Shown: in pieces, positions 1 to 5,876 of the stretch | Numbering within the stretch: the stretch's first letter is position 1 | Layout of the letters: every line of letters begins with the position of its first letter | Assembly: GCA_900313265.1 (NCBI GenBank) | Contig: OMRN01000094.1 | Coordinates: 1 to 6,098, forward strand | Reading direction: 5' to 3' | Length of the DNA stretch: 6,098 bases | Origin: an uncultured Lachnospiraceae bacterium | GTDB lineage: Bacteria > Bacillota > Clostridia > Lachnospirales > Lachnospiraceae | Program-made: the position numbers and the translations under genes | The notes under the pieces: model-generated | What the model was told of the DNA's origin: nothing | Seen by the model: only the letters and a program-made list of their open reading frames with translations | The model's database searches: none

Positions 1-203
1 AGAATTTTTGATCCGGGATGAAAGCGGTGCAGGGGCTTTTTCTCAATCGGGTCGAGCGCAACCGAAGAAAGCACGCCGTAGTTTTCGGGAACGACTACGC
101 CGTCCTTGCAGGTGCGGGCCAGACAGAAACCGAGCCCGCCTTCTTTTATTTCACAGTGTCTGAAACAGACTTCACATCTTGCCATATATTGAAATTTTAT
201 CAT
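1..203 (-). CDS. amrS: AmmeMemoRadiSam system radical SAM enzyme, N-terminal part (3' end off window)
   Basis: Reading the minus strand from 203 gives an open frame to the window edge (67 codons). From the ATG at 185 the protein begins MARCEVCFRHCEIKEGG, then has GFCLAR, a YGVLSSVALDPIEKKP stretch and HRFHPGSKIL. The Cys-rich N-terminus followed by LDPIEKKPL and FxPGSxIL is the recognisable opening of AmrS, the radical SAM partner of AmrA and AmrB. The CxxxCxxC cluster motif of the radical SAM domain would lie beyond the edge, so activity cannot be judged. I chose the ATG at 203 because AAAGGA lies 4 bases upstream; it adds MIKFQY before the homologous part. The ATG at 185 fits the family start well but has no ribosome site. 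The substrate of this enzyme family is unknown. The presence of amrA and amrB nearby supports the call. Confidence 0.85.
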   Translation of the reverse strand, partial: MIKFQYMARCEVCFRHCEIKEGGLGFCLARTCKDGVVVPENYGVLSSVALDPIEKKPLHRFHPGSKI

Positions 204-207
204 TGAT

Positions 208-213
208 TCCTTT
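208..213 (-). promoter_or_regulatory. Ribosome binding site that decides the amrS start
   Basis: The minus strand reads AAAGGA, then ATCA, then ATG (203). The 4-base gap is short but usable. No purine-rich site precedes the alternative in-frame ATG at 185, which is why the longer start is preferred. Confidence 0.5.
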
Positions 214-248
214 GTTTCACAATTCGATTTCAAAAAAGAAACCCTTGT

Positions 249-272
249 AAAAAATGTCGCCTGCGAAGCGAC
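249..272 (-). terminator. Terminator-like hairpin in the amrS leader
   Basis: On the minus strand the sequence GTCGC-TTCGCAG-GCGAC forms a 5-bp GC-rich stem with a 7-base loop. One A and then six T residues follow. That is the shape of a weak intrinsic terminator pointing toward amrS, 45 bases before its start codon. It could be an attenuator in the amrS leader, or it could stop transcription entering from behind the VWA gene. The stem is short, so the call is tentative. Confidence 0.35.
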
Positions 273-428
273 CATGCCTCTTTTTAAAAATCATATACTG
301 ACATCAAGATAAGAAAAACAAGAAAGAAATCAATAAAAAAACAAACGAAAGAAAGAAAAGAACCAAGCAAAGAAAAATGAACAGTAAATAATTTTAGAGA
401 GCCCGCAGGGCAGAAAGAGAGGCAGTAT

Positions 429-1100
429 ATGAAGAAGGGACTTACGGAAGTTGTATTTATTTTAGACAGAAGCGGATCCATGTCGGGACTCGAAGCCGAC
501 ACCATCGGAGGATACAACTCCATGCTGGCAAAGCAGAAGAAAGAAGAAGGAGAAGCCATTCTCTCGACGGTACTTTTTGATGACAAGTGTGAAGTTCTGC
601 ATGACCGGATTCCGGTCGGAAAGATCGAGCCGCTGACGGATGAAGAGTATTATGTCAGAGGATGTACGGCCCTGCTGGATGCGGTTGGCGGAGCAATCGA
701 GCACATCGGAAAAATCCACAAAAGCATGCCTGAAGACGAACGTCCGGAGAAGACACTCTTTATCATCACAACCGACGGAATGGAGAATGCCAGCCGCAGA
801 TACGACTATGCAAAGGTTAAGAAAATGGTGGAGAAGAAAAAGAAGAAACACGGCTGGGAGTTCATTTTCATGGGAGCAAATATCGATGCCGTGGAAGTTG
901 CCGGAAGATTCGGCGTTGCAAAGAACCGCGCGGTCCGTTATGAATGTGACGGTGCCGGAACCCAGATCAATTTCGACGTAATGTCCAAAATGGTCAGCTG
1001 TGCACGCAAATCCGCCACGGTGGAAATGATGGAAGAAGCACTGGATGATGAGGAACTGATGGCTCCGATTGAAGAACATTACAGAAAGAGCCGTAAGTAA
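429..1100 (+). CDS. Soluble von Willebrand factor A (VWA) domain protein
   Basis: The 223-residue protein is essentially one VWA domain. The metal-ion-dependent adhesion site is complete: DRSGS at 13-17 (DxSxS), Thr80 in GCTALLDAV, and Asp116 in TTDG. No signal peptide or membrane segment is seen, so it should be cytoplasmic. A lysine-rich helix (129-140) follows the third MIDAS element, then a WEFIFMGANIDAVEVAGRFG strand-helix unit. The C-terminal tail is acidic and then basic. Such domains bind a partner through a divalent metal, but the partner is unknown. It resembles uncharacterised stand-alone VWA proteins of about this size in Bacillota. AGAGG at 418-422 is 6 bases from the ATG. The gene lies between amrS and amrA on the opposite strand, so it is not co-transcribed with them. 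A link to the Amr system is possible but unproven. Confidence 0.88.
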   Translation: MKKGLTEVVFILDRSGSMSGLEADTIGGYNSMLAKQKKEEGEAILSTVLFDDKCEVLHDRIPVGKIEPLTDEEYYVRGCTALLDAVGGAIEHIGKIHKSMPEDERPEKTLFIITTDGMENASRRYDYAKVKKMVEKKKKKHGWEFIFMGANIDAVEVAGRFGVAKNRAVRYECDGAGTQINFDVMSKMVSCARKSATVEMMEEALDDEELMAPIEEHYRKSRK

Positions 1101-1109
1101 AGATCGGTA

Positions 1110-1150
1110 ACGGATGCCCAAAAGATGCTTCGCATCTCTTGGGCACCCGT
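1110..1150. terminator. Long hairpin shared by the convergent VWA gene and amrA
   Basis: Bases 1110-1128 and 1132-1150 form a 19-position stem around a 3-base loop (TTC on plus). In the minus-strand RNA every position pairs, with two G-U wobbles; in the plus-strand RNA those two positions are A-C mismatches. The stem begins directly after the amrA stop (1151-1153) and 9 bases after the VWA stop. The T tracts are weak on both sides (TTTAAG on plus; TACCGATCTTT on minus). It is most likely a bidirectional terminator or 3'-end stabiliser, better formed for amrA. Confidence 0.65.
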
Positions 1151-1744
1151 TTAAGTATGTCTTATTACTTCAAACCGCTGCAGGCTGACTTCCTCGTCAG
1201 CACCGATGCCGGCTTTCATTTTGGAAATGGCAATCTGGTCCTCGACGGTATCCACACCTTCGAGATCCGGCAACAGAAGGCCCCTTCGGAAGCCTTTCGT
1301 AACAATCACTCCGTAGCGTTTGACATCCAGTTCGTCCGGAGAATCGATATCCTCCGGTTCTCCCAGCACATCGACGGATACTTCCAGTTCAGACAATTCA
1401 TTTTTTGTAATCGCCGGAAAACGCGGATCCCGGGTGGAAGCACTGATGGCGTTTTGAATGATTTCCTCCGCTACACTGCCGGTTGTCGGCAGAATGGTTC
1501 CGATGCATCCGCGAAGGTTTCCATTTTTGTGGATGGAAACGAATGCACCGGCTTTTCTTGAAAGCATTTCCGGAGGGAGATTATCCGGAACGCGCAGGAT
1601 GCGGCCCTCTTTAATATAAGTTTCGATGGTGTTTATCGCTAAATTAACATATTCATCATGACTGTTTTCAATATTGTTCATAACCATTCTACTAATCCGG
1701 TCTTCGTGATGACGGGATTTTTTCCTTTCTCCGGCAGCAGTCAC
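1151..1744 (-). CDS. amrA: AmmeMemoRadiSam system protein A (AMMECR1-like)
   Basis: The 197-residue reading has the AMMECR1 hallmark LRGCIGT at 77-83, preceded by AGAFVSIHKNG. Further conserved blocks are STRDPRFPAI (103-112), ELEVSVDVLGEPE (119-131), and GVIVTKG...RGLLLPDLEGVDTVEDQ (145-170). The family part starts near residue 30 (DEYVNLAINTIE). The protein is probably cytoplasmic. Its biochemical role is unknown; it recurs with a Memo-like protein and a radical SAM enzyme. The start is uncertain: GTG at 1744 is the first possible start after the upstream stops, while ATG at 1687 would give 178 residues and a normal stand-alone length. Neither has a clear ribosome site, so translation may depend on amrB. 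It is 33 bases from amrB, in the same frame, and ends at the shared hairpin. Confidence 0.92.
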   Translation of the reverse strand: MTAAGERKKSRHHEDRISRMVMNNIENSHDEYVNLAINTIETYIKEGRILRVPDNLPPEMLSRKAGAFVSIHKNGNLRGCIGTILPTTGSVAEEIIQNAISASTRDPRFPAITKNELSELEVSVDVLGEPEDIDSPDELDVKRYGVIVTKGFRRGLLLPDLEGVDTVEDQIAISKMKAGIGADEEVSLQRFEVIRHT

Positions 1745-1777
1745 CGGGTTTCATAACAGATAGTGCCCGGTTATAAA

Positions 1778-2584
1778 TCAGCTTCCCGCCGGGAAGAAAC
1801 TGCAGATTCCGTAGCCGACACCGGTGACATCTTCGTGGGAATAAGCGGTGGCCTTAACGGGTGTGCCGTCTAAAGCGCCTGCCATAATGATAAAGGAACG
1901 GTGGCCGCATTCGGCCGCTTTGTCACAGAATTCTTCGGAAAAATCGAAAAGCTCCGGAAAAGCGCCTCTGCCGCAGACATCCATAATCCGCCGGTCGTAT
2001 TCCGGTCCTTCCTTTGCGAATCCGTAGGGGCCGTAAGTCTGTAATTTATGCGAAAGATCGCCGCTTGCGACATACACAGTCTTTCGTCCGAGGTAATCGG
2101 AGGCTTCCTTTATCAGCTGTCCCAGCCGGTAATGATCTTTGTAAGAAAGTCCGGAGAGTCCCACACGGACGATGCGCCCGGCTTTATATTTTTGACGGAT
2201 GAAATAAAGGGGAACCATGGTTCCGTGGTCAAGTTTCGGATCACGGGCCCCTTCCGTTCCGGCAGACAGACCGGCGGATGAGGCAAGGCGGGTGATTTCC
2301 GATACCAGTTCCGTATCGTATTTTTCGGAAAAATTCACTTCCGGTGCGCCGAATCGGGAAAAAGACCCGGTCGCTCCCTCTCCCGGGGAAATATGAAAAT
2401 AGTCGTAATACATTGTGGTATGCGGGGAGGAAATGACAATTGTATCGGGAGCAAGGGCCGCGATTTCATCGGCAACGCGGTTATAACTTTCCGTGGTTTT
2501 CTTAATCTGTTCTTCGCCGCCGCGACCGACAGCCGGGACGATTAACGGCGGATGGGGAACCATAAATGCTGCACAAATGCTCAT
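1778..2584 (-). CDS. amrB: AmmeMemoRadiSam system protein B (Memo / class III extradiol dioxygenase-like)
   Basis: This 268-residue protein belongs to the Memo family, which shares the LigB extradiol dioxygenase fold. Conserved blocks in order are FMVPHPPLIVP (7-17, His11), ISSPHTTMYYDYFHISPG (51-68, His55), LDHGTMVPLYF (118-128, His120), VRVGLSGL (139-146), VASGDLSHKL (172-181, His179) and AAECGHRSFIIMAGALDG (223-240, Cys226 and His228). The His and Cys residues match the usual metal-site positions, so metal binding is likely, but no reaction is known for the bacterial protein. The start is well supported: AGAGGTG on the minus strand (2597-2591) lies 6 bases before the ATG. It ends with CSFFPAGS and a TGA. 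In many clostridial relatives this domain continues into the AmrA domain as one protein; here the two are split. Confidence 0.93.
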   Translation of the reverse strand: MSICAAFMVPHPPLIVPAVGRGGEEQIKKTTESYNRVADEIAALAPDTIVISSPHTTMYYDYFHISPGEGATGSFSRFGAPEVNFSEKYDTELVSEITRLASSAGLSAGTEGARDPKLDHGTMVPLYFIRQKYKAGRIVRVGLSGLSYKDHYRLGQLIKEASDYLGRKTVYVASGDLSHKLQTYGPYGFAKEGPEYDRRIMDVCGRGAFPELFDFSEEFCDKAAECGHRSFIIMAGALDGTPVKATAYSHEDVTGVGYGICSFFPAGS

Positions 2585-2632
2585 TTAAGTCACCTCTTTT
2601 CGATTCTGGGAATGTCGTCGTATCTGTTTTTT

Positions 2633-2638
2633 ATTATA
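2633..2638 (-). promoter_or_regulatory. Probable -10 element of the amrB-amrA promoter
   Basis: The minus strand carries a perfect TATAAT about 49 bases before the amrB start codon, followed by an A run. No convincing -35 hexamer stands 16-18 bases upstream (GTATCG is the best placed), so activation by a regulator, or weak expression, is possible. It would serve amrB and amrA. Confidence 0.5.
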
Positions 2639-2708
2639 CACGATTTCATATTACCCGATACCGGTTTTTCATAAAGAGTCGGTTTTCTCAAAATTTTCCC
2701 AACAGATT

Positions 2709-2739
2709 TTGACAATAATTTATTAGAAAATGGTATAAT
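2709..2739 (+). promoter_or_regulatory. Promoter of the EAL-protein / hydrolase operon
   Basis: A perfect TTGACA (2709-2714) and a perfect TATAAT (2734-2739) are separated by 19 bases, longer than the optimal 17. A TGG directly before the -10 gives an extended -10 that may compensate. The start point should be near 2746, leaving a leader of about 39 bases. A 6-bp hairpin, TTTCGT-ACAG-ACGAAA (2750-2765), stands near the 5' end of that leader. Confidence 0.75.
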
Positions 2740-2768
2740 CTTAATACAGTTTCGTACAGACGAAAACC

Positions 2769-2776
2769 AAAGGGAG
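2769..2776 (+). promoter_or_regulatory. Ribosome binding site for a TTG start
   Basis: AAAGGGAG is placed 8 bases before TTG at 2785. The strong, well-spaced site supports the rare start codon. The TTG-encoded residue is followed directly by KKELFFKRI and a signal peptide core, as expected for a true N-terminus. Confidence 0.75.
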
Positions 2777-2784
2777 CCGTTTTC

Positions 2785-4995
2785 TTGAAGAAAGAGCTTT
2801 TTTTCAAAAGAATTCTTGCAATCATATTATGCGCACTCCTTGTATTTGCTGTCTTTCTGCCCGCATATGCGGCGCCGGAAACGCCGGACGAAGAAATCCT
2901 TACGGTAGGTGTGCCAAAGAATCGATGCCCGATTTTTTATTCGGATCCGGAAACGGATGAACCGGTGGGAATCGGTGTCGATTTAATGCGCGGTGTTGCC
3001 ATGGATGCAGGGTATCTTCCGCATTTTGAATTTATTGAAGAAGAAACGCTCAAAGATGCGCTGGACAATGATGAATATGATGTACTTCTTCCTTTTGGAA
3101 GTGCCATTGAAAGTACGTCCGGGCAGAAAAGCATTGTCACGGAAAATCTGATTCAGACGCCGTTCACCCTGGTTACGGAAGGCTCTCATGAGATGCCGCC
3201 CCTGAATGAACTTAAGGTAGGCATGCTTCATTCTTTAAGCGGAGCAGCCGATACGGTTCATAGTCTTTACCCCGGAATCGAAATCAAAATGTATGAAACC
3301 ATGCCGGAATGCGTCAAAGCACTTCGCGCGGGAGAGGTGGATGCGCTTTTGCATAATTCCTATGTGTGGAGCTATGTACTGCAAAAACCTTCTTATGCCG
3401 ATTTGGCGGTTCAGCCTTCGGCGATGTTTTCGATGGACTTTCGTGCCGGTACGACGGATACGGAAAAAGGGCGTGAAATCATTGAGCGGTTAAACGGCGG
3501 AATTGCCGGTTTAAGTGATACGCACCGCCAGGCCGTCATTTTGGATCATACATCGAGAAGACTGTATAAGTATGATATTTTCGACTATCTGTACCAGTAC
3601 GGGGCAATGATTGTACTGATTGTTCTTCTTTTTGTAGCCCTGATTGTAATCGCAATGCAGCGTTTTTCCGACTTCCGGAAAGAACAGGAAGAAAAAATGC
3701 AGCAGATGCTCGATCACGATCCTCTTACGGGAGTCTTAAGCATGAGCGGATTTCGAAAGCGCGTGGAGGAGTTAATCCGTGAAAATCCGGATACGCTGTA
3801 TCTGCTGTCCTTTGTGAATATTAAGAATTTTAAATATATCAATGACAGTCTCGGAATGGATGAAGGCGATGCGCTTCTTAAGTTTTGGGCGTCAAAGACA
3901 AAAGAAACGCTTTCGGACAAAGAGGCCATGTGCCGTATTGTCGCCGACCGGTTTGCAATCCTTCGGCGTTCCGGAGGAGACGAACTGCTGCAGAGGGACG
4001 ATGAGAATGTGGTTAATTCCGTCCGGAATTATTTCATTGACCGGGGGAAGGAAAACCGGGTTCAGATTTGCGGAGGCGTTTATGTGCTGACGCCGGAAGA
4101 TTACAAAAATGTCGACGTCGACCATATGCTGGATCTTGCGCGTGTGGCGGAGAAAAGGGTTCGGGAGACGAAAAGCGACGGATACGAATTCTATAACCCG
4201 GAACAGTGGGAGAAGGGAAAACGCATTGCCAATGTGGTAAATCATCTGCATACGGCGATAAGTGCCGGCGATATTAAGGTCTGGTACCAGCCGCAGGTGG
4301 ATTATCAGACGGGGAAAATTACCGGTGCGGAAGCACTGTGCCGTTGGAATCACGCCAATTTAAGCTGGATACAGCCGTCGGAATTTATTCCGACATTAGA
4401 GGAATCGGGTCTTATTTACGATCTTGACTGTTTTGTCTGGGAGAGGGTATGTGAAGACCTTCGTCGCTGGAAAGAACAGGGCGTGGAGAGGTCTGTTTCC
4501 GTCAATGTATCCAGAAACGATATAAGAAAAGACAGGGATATTCCGAAACAGTTTTATGATTTAATTCAAAAATACCATCTTAACGCTTCCCAGCTTCGGA
4601 TTGAGATAACCGAAACCGCATTTGCCAATAATCCGGAATTTTTGATTCAGACGACGGAAAAACTCAGGGAATACGGATTCCAGGTGGAGATGGACGATTT
4701 CGGCAGCGGTTATTCCTCGCTTCATATGCTCAAGGAAGTGCCGATGGACCGTATCAAGTTAGACCTTCGTTTTCTGACGGATGCCGGAGATCCCGAGAAA
4801 GGGCGTATTATCATCGGTTACATGATCCGGATGATTCATTCGCTGGGGATGAGCATCATTACCGAGGGTGTGGAGACAAAAGAACAGGCGGATTTCCTTT
4901 TAGGAGAGGGCAGCGCCGAAATGCAGGGTTATTATTTTTACCGGCCCATGCCGGTTGAAGATTTTGAGAAACTGGAGGATTTTATAAATGGCTGA
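2785..4995 (+). CDS. Membrane c-di-GMP phosphodiesterase: periplasmic SBP_bac_3-like sensor, degenerate GGDEF, EAL
   Basis: 736 residues. A signal peptide (1-29; basic start, hydrophobic 11-26, AYA site) leads to a solute-binding-like domain (about 38-260: ILTVGVPKN, GIGVDLMRGVA, YDVLLPFG). One membrane helix (272-291) and a charged linker (292-310) follow. The GGDEF domain (about 311-470) starts DHDPLTGVLS, but its signature is VADRF (386-390) and the first metal Asp is Asn345, so it should not make c-di-GMP. Asn353 and Asp362, which read guanine in this family, remain, and no RxxD inhibitory site is present. The EAL domain (about 481-735) keeps Gln502, EAL (516-518), Arg520, Asn574, Glu607, Asp637-Asp638, Lys658, Glu694 and Gln714, so c-di-GMP hydrolysis is likely. 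Inference: an extracytoplasmic small molecule controls the phosphodiesterase, perhaps with GTP bound to the dead GGDEF. It overlaps the next gene by 8 bases. Confidence 0.9.
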   Translation: MKKELFFKRILAIILCALLVFAVFLPAYAAPETPDEEILTVGVPKNRCPIFYSDPETDEPVGIGVDLMRGVAMDAGYLPHFEFIEEETLKDALDNDEYDVLLPFGSAIESTSGQKSIVTENLIQTPFTLVTEGSHEMPPLNELKVGMLHSLSGAADTVHSLYPGIEIKMYETMPECVKALRAGEVDALLHNSYVWSYVLQKPSYADLAVQPSAMFSMDFRAGTTDTEKGREIIERLNGGIAGLSDTHRQAVILDHTSRRLYKYDIFDYLYQYGAMIVLIVLLFVALIVIAMQRFSDFRKEQEEKMQQMLDHDPLTGVLSMSGFRKRVEELIRENPDTLYLLSFVNIKNFKYINDSLGMDEGDALLKFWASKTKETLSDKEAMCRIVADRFAILRRSGGDELLQRDDENVVNSVRNYFIDRGKENRVQICGGVYVLTPEDYKNVDVDHMLDLARVAEKRVRETKSDGYEFYNPEQWEKGKRIANVVNHLHTAISAGDIKVWYQPQVDYQTGKITGAEALCRWNHANLSWIQPSEFIPTLEESGLIYDLDCFVWERVCEDLRRWKEQGVERSVSVNVSRNDIRKDRDIPKQFYDLIQKYHLNASQLRIEITETAFANNPEFLIQTTEKLREYGFQVEMDDFGSGYSSLHMLKEVPMDRIKLDLRFLTDAGDPEKGRIIIGYMIRMIHSLGMSIITEGVETKEQADFLLGEGSAEMQGYYFYRPMPVEDFEKLEDFING

Positions 4996-5782
4996 AAAAG
5001 GGAAAATTCAGACTTCGTTCATGGAAATTGGGTATATGACTTTCGGAAAAAAAGGAGCGCAGCCGTTTGTCCTCCTTCCGGGTTTAAGTCTCAAATCGGT
5101 TCTGGGAATGGCGGAATTTGTCGAGAGGGAATATCGCATAATCGGGGAAAACTATGAATGTTTTCTTTTTGAACCGGGAATGAGTGTTCCGGAAGATATA
5201 ACCATTGAGGCAATGGCGGAGTGTACCAAAGAGGCAATGGACGAACTGGGGATAAAGGATTTCGTTCTGATGGGCGTATCCATGGGAGGGATGATTGCAC
5301 AGGAACTGACACTTCGTCATCCCGAAATGGTCAGCAAACTGATTCTTTGTTCCACCGCGGATCATATTCCGGAGTCTTCCAGGGAGCTGATTAATAAGTG
5401 GATCGGATTTGCCGAAAACAGAGACGGAATCGGACTGTGCAATGCCTTTGCGGAGCATGTATATACGAAAGAATATGCCGAAAAGTATTCGGCCGCTTTT
5501 GAGATGTTAGGAAAGGGAATGACAGAGGCGGAATTCGAACGGTTTCAAACGCTGGCCGGATGCGTGAAGTCACTCGGTACAACGAACCGTTTGGAACAGA
5601 TTTCATGTCCGGTTTTTGTTATTGCGGGAAGGGAAGACCGGATTTTTTCGGCGGAAACGCAAAAATGTCTGGCAGAAAAGACGCGCGGAGAATACTGTCT
5701 TTATGAGCATTATGCCCATGCAGTATATGATGAAGCACCGGATATTAAGGAGAAGATTTTAAACTGGTGCATGGAACACTGA
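4988..5782 (+). CDS. Alpha/beta-hydrolase fold protein
   Basis: 264 residues with an alpha/beta-hydrolase layout. The first strand and oxyanion region is FVLLPGLSLKS (27-37), with PG replacing the common HG. The nucleophile elbow is GVSMGG (96-101, Ser98), followed by AQELTLRHPEMVSKLILCST. A lid or cap spans about 125-205. The acid is Asp217 in AGREDRIF, and the probable base is His244 in HYAHAVYDEAP. The triad is therefore complete and an esterase, lactonase or similar activity is likely, but the substrate cannot be read from sequence. No signal peptide is seen, so it should be cytoplasmic. The ATG lies inside the last codons of the EAL gene (8-base overlap) with GGAGG 9 bases upstream, so the two are co-transcribed and probably translationally coupled. 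No strong terminator follows. Confidence 0.88.
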   Translation: MAEKGKIQTSFMEIGYMTFGKKGAQPFVLLPGLSLKSVLGMAEFVEREYRIIGENYECFLFEPGMSVPEDITIEAMAECTKEAMDELGIKDFVLMGVSMGGMIAQELTLRHPEMVSKLILCSTADHIPESSRELINKWIGFAENRDGIGLCNAFAEHVYTKEYAEKYSAAFEMLGKGMTEAEFERFQTLAGCVKSLGTTNRLEQISCPVFVIAGREDRIFSAETQKCLAEKTRGEYCLYEHYAHAVYDEAPDIKEKILNWCMEH

Positions 5783-5824
5783 TATTGCATCTTTCGGAAA
5801 TGCTAAAAGAAGCAAAATTTTGTC

Positions 5825-5876
5825 GTTTTTGACAAAGCGAATGGGAGTTGTATTTTTTGCGGCTGTTTTTGACAAA
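5825..5876 (+). repeat. Direct repeat GTTTTTGACAAA, two copies 40 bp apart
   Basis: GTTTTTGACAAA occurs at 5825-5836 and again at 5865-5876. Each copy contains a perfect TTGACA and each is followed by TATTTT at -10 distance, so the repeat is a duplicated promoter module. The exact 40-bp period is close to four helical turns, which places both copies on the same face of the DNA. Confidence 0.7.
5829..5856 (+). promoter_or_regulatory. Upstream promoter P1 of the lysA-like gene
   Basis: TTGACA (5829-5834), a 16-base spacer and TATTTT (5851-5856). The -10 matches four of six consensus bases and has no TG extension, so P1 should be weaker than P2. Confidence 0.45.

Larger units (their letters stand above)
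204..428. other. Divergent intergenic region between amrS and the VWA gene, with an A-rich T-poor leader
   Basis: This 225-base spacer separates two divergent starts. Its VWA side is strongly purine-rich on the plus strand: 335-377 has no T at all, and 300-400 is mostly A with scattered G and C. A TATACT at 294-299 is the best -10 candidate for the VWA gene, but no good -35 lies 16-18 bases upstream. A small hairpin, GCCC-GCA-GGGC at 401-411, stands 6 bases before the AGAGG ribosome site (418-422). A four-codon ATG frame at 377 (MNSK then stop) has no ribosome site and is not called as a gene. No RNA gene is evident. Confidence 0.5.

Noticed and set aside
377..391. Four-codon upstream open frame (MNSK) before the VWA gene
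   Set aside because: It has no ribosome site and is expected by chance in an A-rich leader.
462..1121. A 219-codon open frame on the minus strand opposite the VWA gene
   Set aside because: It is the antisense shadow of a clear VWA gene, rich in Phe, His, Cys and Ser with no recognisable domain and no ribosome site.
3973..3987. GGDEL string at residues 397-401 read as the active GGDEF signature
   Set aside because: The position expected from the preceding FxIxxFKxINDSxG...GDALL block is VADRF at 386-390, followed by the usual AIL strand; GGDEL falls after it.
3892..4353. A 153-codon minus-strand open frame inside the EAL-protein gene
   Set aside because: The plus-strand frame encodes well-conserved GGDEF and EAL blocks across the same bases; the minus product has no family features.
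5786..5802. Terminator after the hydrolase gene (GCATCTTTCGGAAATGC)
   Set aside because: Only four outer base pairs form cleanly on the plus strand and TAAAAG rather than a T run follows.
5819..5836. TTTGTC-GTTTTT-GACAAA hairpin as an operator or terminator
   Set aside because: The stem is six mostly A-T pairs and coincides with the -35 repeat; the promoter reading explains it better.
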